Assembly: GCA_027449725.1 (NCBI GenBank)
Contig: DAIDLB010000235.1
Span: 1 to 7,023, forward strand
DNA length: 7,023 nucleotides
Source of the DNA: Chlamydiota bacterium
Lineage (GTDB): Bacteria > Chlamydiota > Chlamydiia > Chlamydiales > SM23-39
Direction of reading: 5' to 3'
The notes under the pieces are model-generated. The model saw only the letters and a list, made by a program, of their open reading frames with translations, did not search any database and was not told where the DNA came from. Both the position numbers and the translations under genes were made by a program. Position 1 is the stretch's first letter. The number at the start of each line of letters is the position of its first letter. Positions 5,404-7,023 of this stretch are shown here, in pieces.

Positions 5404-5434
5404 ATGAGTTATAGAGCAAGTTTCTATAGCTCAT
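5404..5434. repeat. 31-bp dyad, copy 2 of a 45-bp-period tandem pair
   Basis: Left arm ATGAGTTATAGAG (5404-5416) and right arm TTCTATAGCTCAT (5422-5434) are inverted copies with every position pairing if two G-T wobbles are allowed, around a 5-bp centre (CAAGT). Its right arm differs from that of copy 1 at one position of 13. Its left arm is also an exact 12-bp inverse of copy 1's right arm (5378-5389 with 5404-5415), so the left arm of copy 2 can pair in either direction. Candidate roles are a double operator or an RNA switch in the phosphofructokinase leader; neither is shown. Confidence 0.7.
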
Positions 5435-5491
5435 CCTTGCTTTTGGACCCTTCGATAGGGCAAAGTAGTTCCTTGACAAAGAGGGGGTCGG

Positions 5492-7015
5492 ATGCTCAGT
5501 TTTCTGCAGGAAAAGCGCCTTGCCTACAAGCCGGCGATCCCCCCCATCTTGGAAGACCTGTCCCGCGCGATCCTCGTTCCGGGAGCTGCCTCCGCTCTTC
5601 CCGAGCCCATAGCCAAGCTTTTCCCTAAAACTCATTCTGCACGCAGGCTCGCGATCCAACAAGAAGCGGAGCAGCCCGGGCGCAAGCTGACTGTCGGCGT
5701 CCTCTTTTCCGGAGGGCCAGCCCCCGGCGGGCACAACGTCCTCGCCGGACTCTTTGACGGCCTCGCCCAAATCCATCCTGAATCAACCCTTATTGGCTTC
5801 CTCGACGGACCCAAAGGCCTGATTGAAAACCGGCGCAAAATCCTCACCGCCTCCGACATCGGCTCGGTGCGCAATCAGGGCGGCTTCGACCTCATCGGCT
5901 CGAGCCGCGTCAAGATTGAAACACCCGAGCACTTCGAAGCCGCAGCCAAAGCAACCAGCGGCCTCGACGCCCTCATCATCATCGGCGGCGACGACTCGAA
6001 CACCAACGCGGCCTTCCTCGCCGAAATCCTCCCTCTCTCCGTCATCGGCGTCCCAAAAACCATCGACGGAGACCTCCGCAGCTCCGAGATTGAGATCTCC
6101 TTCGGCTTCGACAGCGCCTGCAAGACCTATGCCGAGATGATCGGCAACATTGAAAGAGACGCCCTCTCAACCAAGAAGTACTATCACTTCATCAAGCTGA
6201 TGGGCCGCTCAGCCTCCCACATCGCCCTTGAATGCGCTCTCGCGACGCAGCCCAACCTGACCCTCATTGGCGAAGAAAAGCAGAGCCTCTCCCAAATTGT
6301 CTCTCAAATCGTCACCCTCATCGAGCAGCGGAAACAGACAGGCAAAGAATACGGCGTCATTCTCCTGCCCGAAGGGCTCATCGAATTCATCCCCGAGATC
6401 CGAAGCCTCATCTCGCTCCTCAACCAGCTCCTGGCCAAAGAATCCAAACCCGAGCTCGCCCTCGACAATCTTGGCGACGAGCATCGCGCCCTCTTCTTCT
6501 CCCTCCCCGAAAAGATCCAAAAGCAGCTCCTCTTCGAGCGCGACCCCCACGGCAACATCCAGGTCTCTAAAATCGAAACCGAGCAGTTCCTCCTCGAGCT
6601 CGTCCTCAAACAAATCAACATCTCCACCGCCGCCCACTTCTTCGGCTACGAAGGCCGATCCTGCCTCCCCACAAACTTCGACGCCAACTACTGCTACGCT
6701 CTCGGCAAGCTTGCAGCCCTCGCCGCCCGCGAAAAAGCCACCGGCGTCATCCTCGCCATCCGCCGCCTCAACCGCTCCCCATCGGAATGGGAACCCACCG
6801 CCGTCCCCATAGCCTCCCTCATGCACTTTGAAACCCGCTCCGGCAAAGAAAAAGCCGTCATCGCCAAAACCCTCGTCGACCTCCAAAGCCCTGCCTATGG
6901 CCGCTTCGCTCGCGAACGCGACGCCTGGAAACTGGACGACGCCTACCGCATGCCCGGCCCCATCCAATTCTTCGGCCCGTCAGATCTCACAGACTCTGTT
7001 CCCCTCATTCTCTAA
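5492..7015 (+). CDS. pfp: Pyrophosphate--fructose 6-phosphate 1-phosphotransferase (PPi-dependent phosphofructokinase, long PFP type)
   Basis: The enzyme interconverts fructose 6-phosphate plus PPi and fructose 1,6-bisphosphate plus Pi, serving glycolysis and gluconeogenesis in the cytoplasm. The 507-residue sequence is the long PFP class found in plants, spirochaetes and chlamydiae. The phosphate-binding loop is GVLFSGGPAPGGHNVLAG (69-86). GGDDSNTNA (165-173) has Asp in place of the glycine of ATP-using enzymes, the recognised marker of PPi use. The catalytic segment GVPKTIDGDL is at 186-195, MGRSASHIALE (237-247) binds sugar phosphate, and LLPEGLIEFIPE (291-302) follows. FGYEGRS (384-390) and the C-terminal MPGPIQFFGPSD (487-498) close the family pattern. 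All these motifs are intact. GAGGGGG (5481-5487) is the ribosome binding site for the ATG at 5492; an in-frame stop at 5474-5476 excludes a longer protein. Two tandem dyads lie 58-133 bp upstream. Confidence 0.96.
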   Translation: MLSFLQEKRLAYKPAIPPILEDLSRAILVPGAASALPEPIAKLFPKTHSARRLAIQQEAEQPGRKLTVGVLFSGGPAPGGHNVLAGLFDGLAQIHPESTLIGFLDGPKGLIENRRKILTASDIGSVRNQGGFDLIGSSRVKIETPEHFEAAAKATSGLDALIIIGGDDSNTNAAFLAEILPLSVIGVPKTIDGDLRSSEIEISFGFDSACKTYAEMIGNIERDALSTKKYYHFIKLMGRSASHIALECALATQPNLTLIGEEKQSLSQIVSQIVTLIEQRKQTGKEYGVILLPEGLIEFIPEIRSLISLLNQLLAKESKPELALDNLGDEHRALFFSLPEKIQKQLLFERDPHGNIQVSKIETEQFLLELVLKQINISTAAHFFGYEGRSCLPTNFDANYCYALGKLAALAAREKATGVILAIRRLNRSPSEWEPTAVPIASLMHFETRSGKEKAVIAKTLVDLQSPAYGRFARERDAWKLDDAYRMPGPIQFFGPSDLTDSVPLIL

Positions 7016-7023
7016 GGGGCTTC

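Noticed and set aside
5473..5478. Perfect -35 hexamer TTGACA just upstream of the phosphofructokinase gene
   Set aside because: A -10 element at 16-18 nt would lie inside the coding sequence (around 5496), where only TCAGTT is present, and transcription from it would miss the start codon.
5318..5776. 152-codon minus-strand frame spanning the dyad region, with a repeated MSYR peptide
   Set aside because: It overlaps the start of the phosphofructokinase gene, and the peptide repeat is simply the translation of the DNA dyads; no ribosome binding site was seen.
6209..6967. 252-codon minus-strand frame within the phosphofructokinase gene
   Set aside because: Composition is an antisense artefact (runs of Gly, Glu, Val, Phe), and the plus strand encodes a complete, motif-intact enzyme.

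Overview
The window most likely comes from a chlamydia-like bacterium (phylum Chlamydiota). The main evidence is an enoyl-ACP reductase of the plant/chlamydial type, with the long insertion after the first dinucleotide-binding segment and a Tyr-x7-Lys active site, whose sequence closely resembles what I recall of chlamydial FabI. It is supported by a long pyrophosphate-type phosphofructokinase, a chromosomal ParA-like ATPase, and tRNA genes that do not encode CCA. The housekeeping genes are rich in G/C at third codon positions, richer than I would expect for the well-known pathogenic chlamydiae, so an environmental lineage is likely. The exact genus cannot be settled from this sequence.

Layout from left to right. 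A perfect hairpin at the left edge (1-19) follows a minus-strand MFS efflux-type transporter (28-1287). Two tRNA genes with CAT anticodons read rightwards (1429-1584): the initiator tRNA-fMet and a second tRNA, most likely elongator Met, behind a recognisable promoter. Next is a minus-strand, visibly AT-richer gene (1757-2683) for an unrecognised 308-residue protein. It has a two-lobed hydrophobic hairpin near its N-terminus and its own promoter and strong terminator. It is followed by minus-strand fabI (2803-3738), with its own terminator and promoter.

The right half reads mostly rightwards. A ParA/Soj-type ATPase gene (3882-4655) has a good promoter and ribosome binding site. A tiny antisense gene (4642-4788, 48 residues, very basic) converges on and overlaps the parA 3' end, and its promoter suggests a nearly leaderless transcript. 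An XRE-family repressor-like gene (4943-5278) of a kind often found in mobile elements diverges from it. The gap at 5279-5491 contains two 31-bp dyad elements repeated with an exact 45-bp period. The window ends with a complete pyrophosphate-dependent phosphofructokinase gene (5492-7015).

Functionally this is a mixture: core metabolism (fatty-acid elongation by FabI, reversible glycolysis by PFP), translation initiation (tRNA-fMet), efflux, and a small plasmid- or phage-flavoured module (ParA, small basic protein, XRE regulator). The most interesting unexplained signals are the paired dyads upstream of the phosphofructokinase gene, the antisense small gene beside parA, and the effector-like gene next to the tRNAs. 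I see no CRISPR array, insertion sequence or rRNA.
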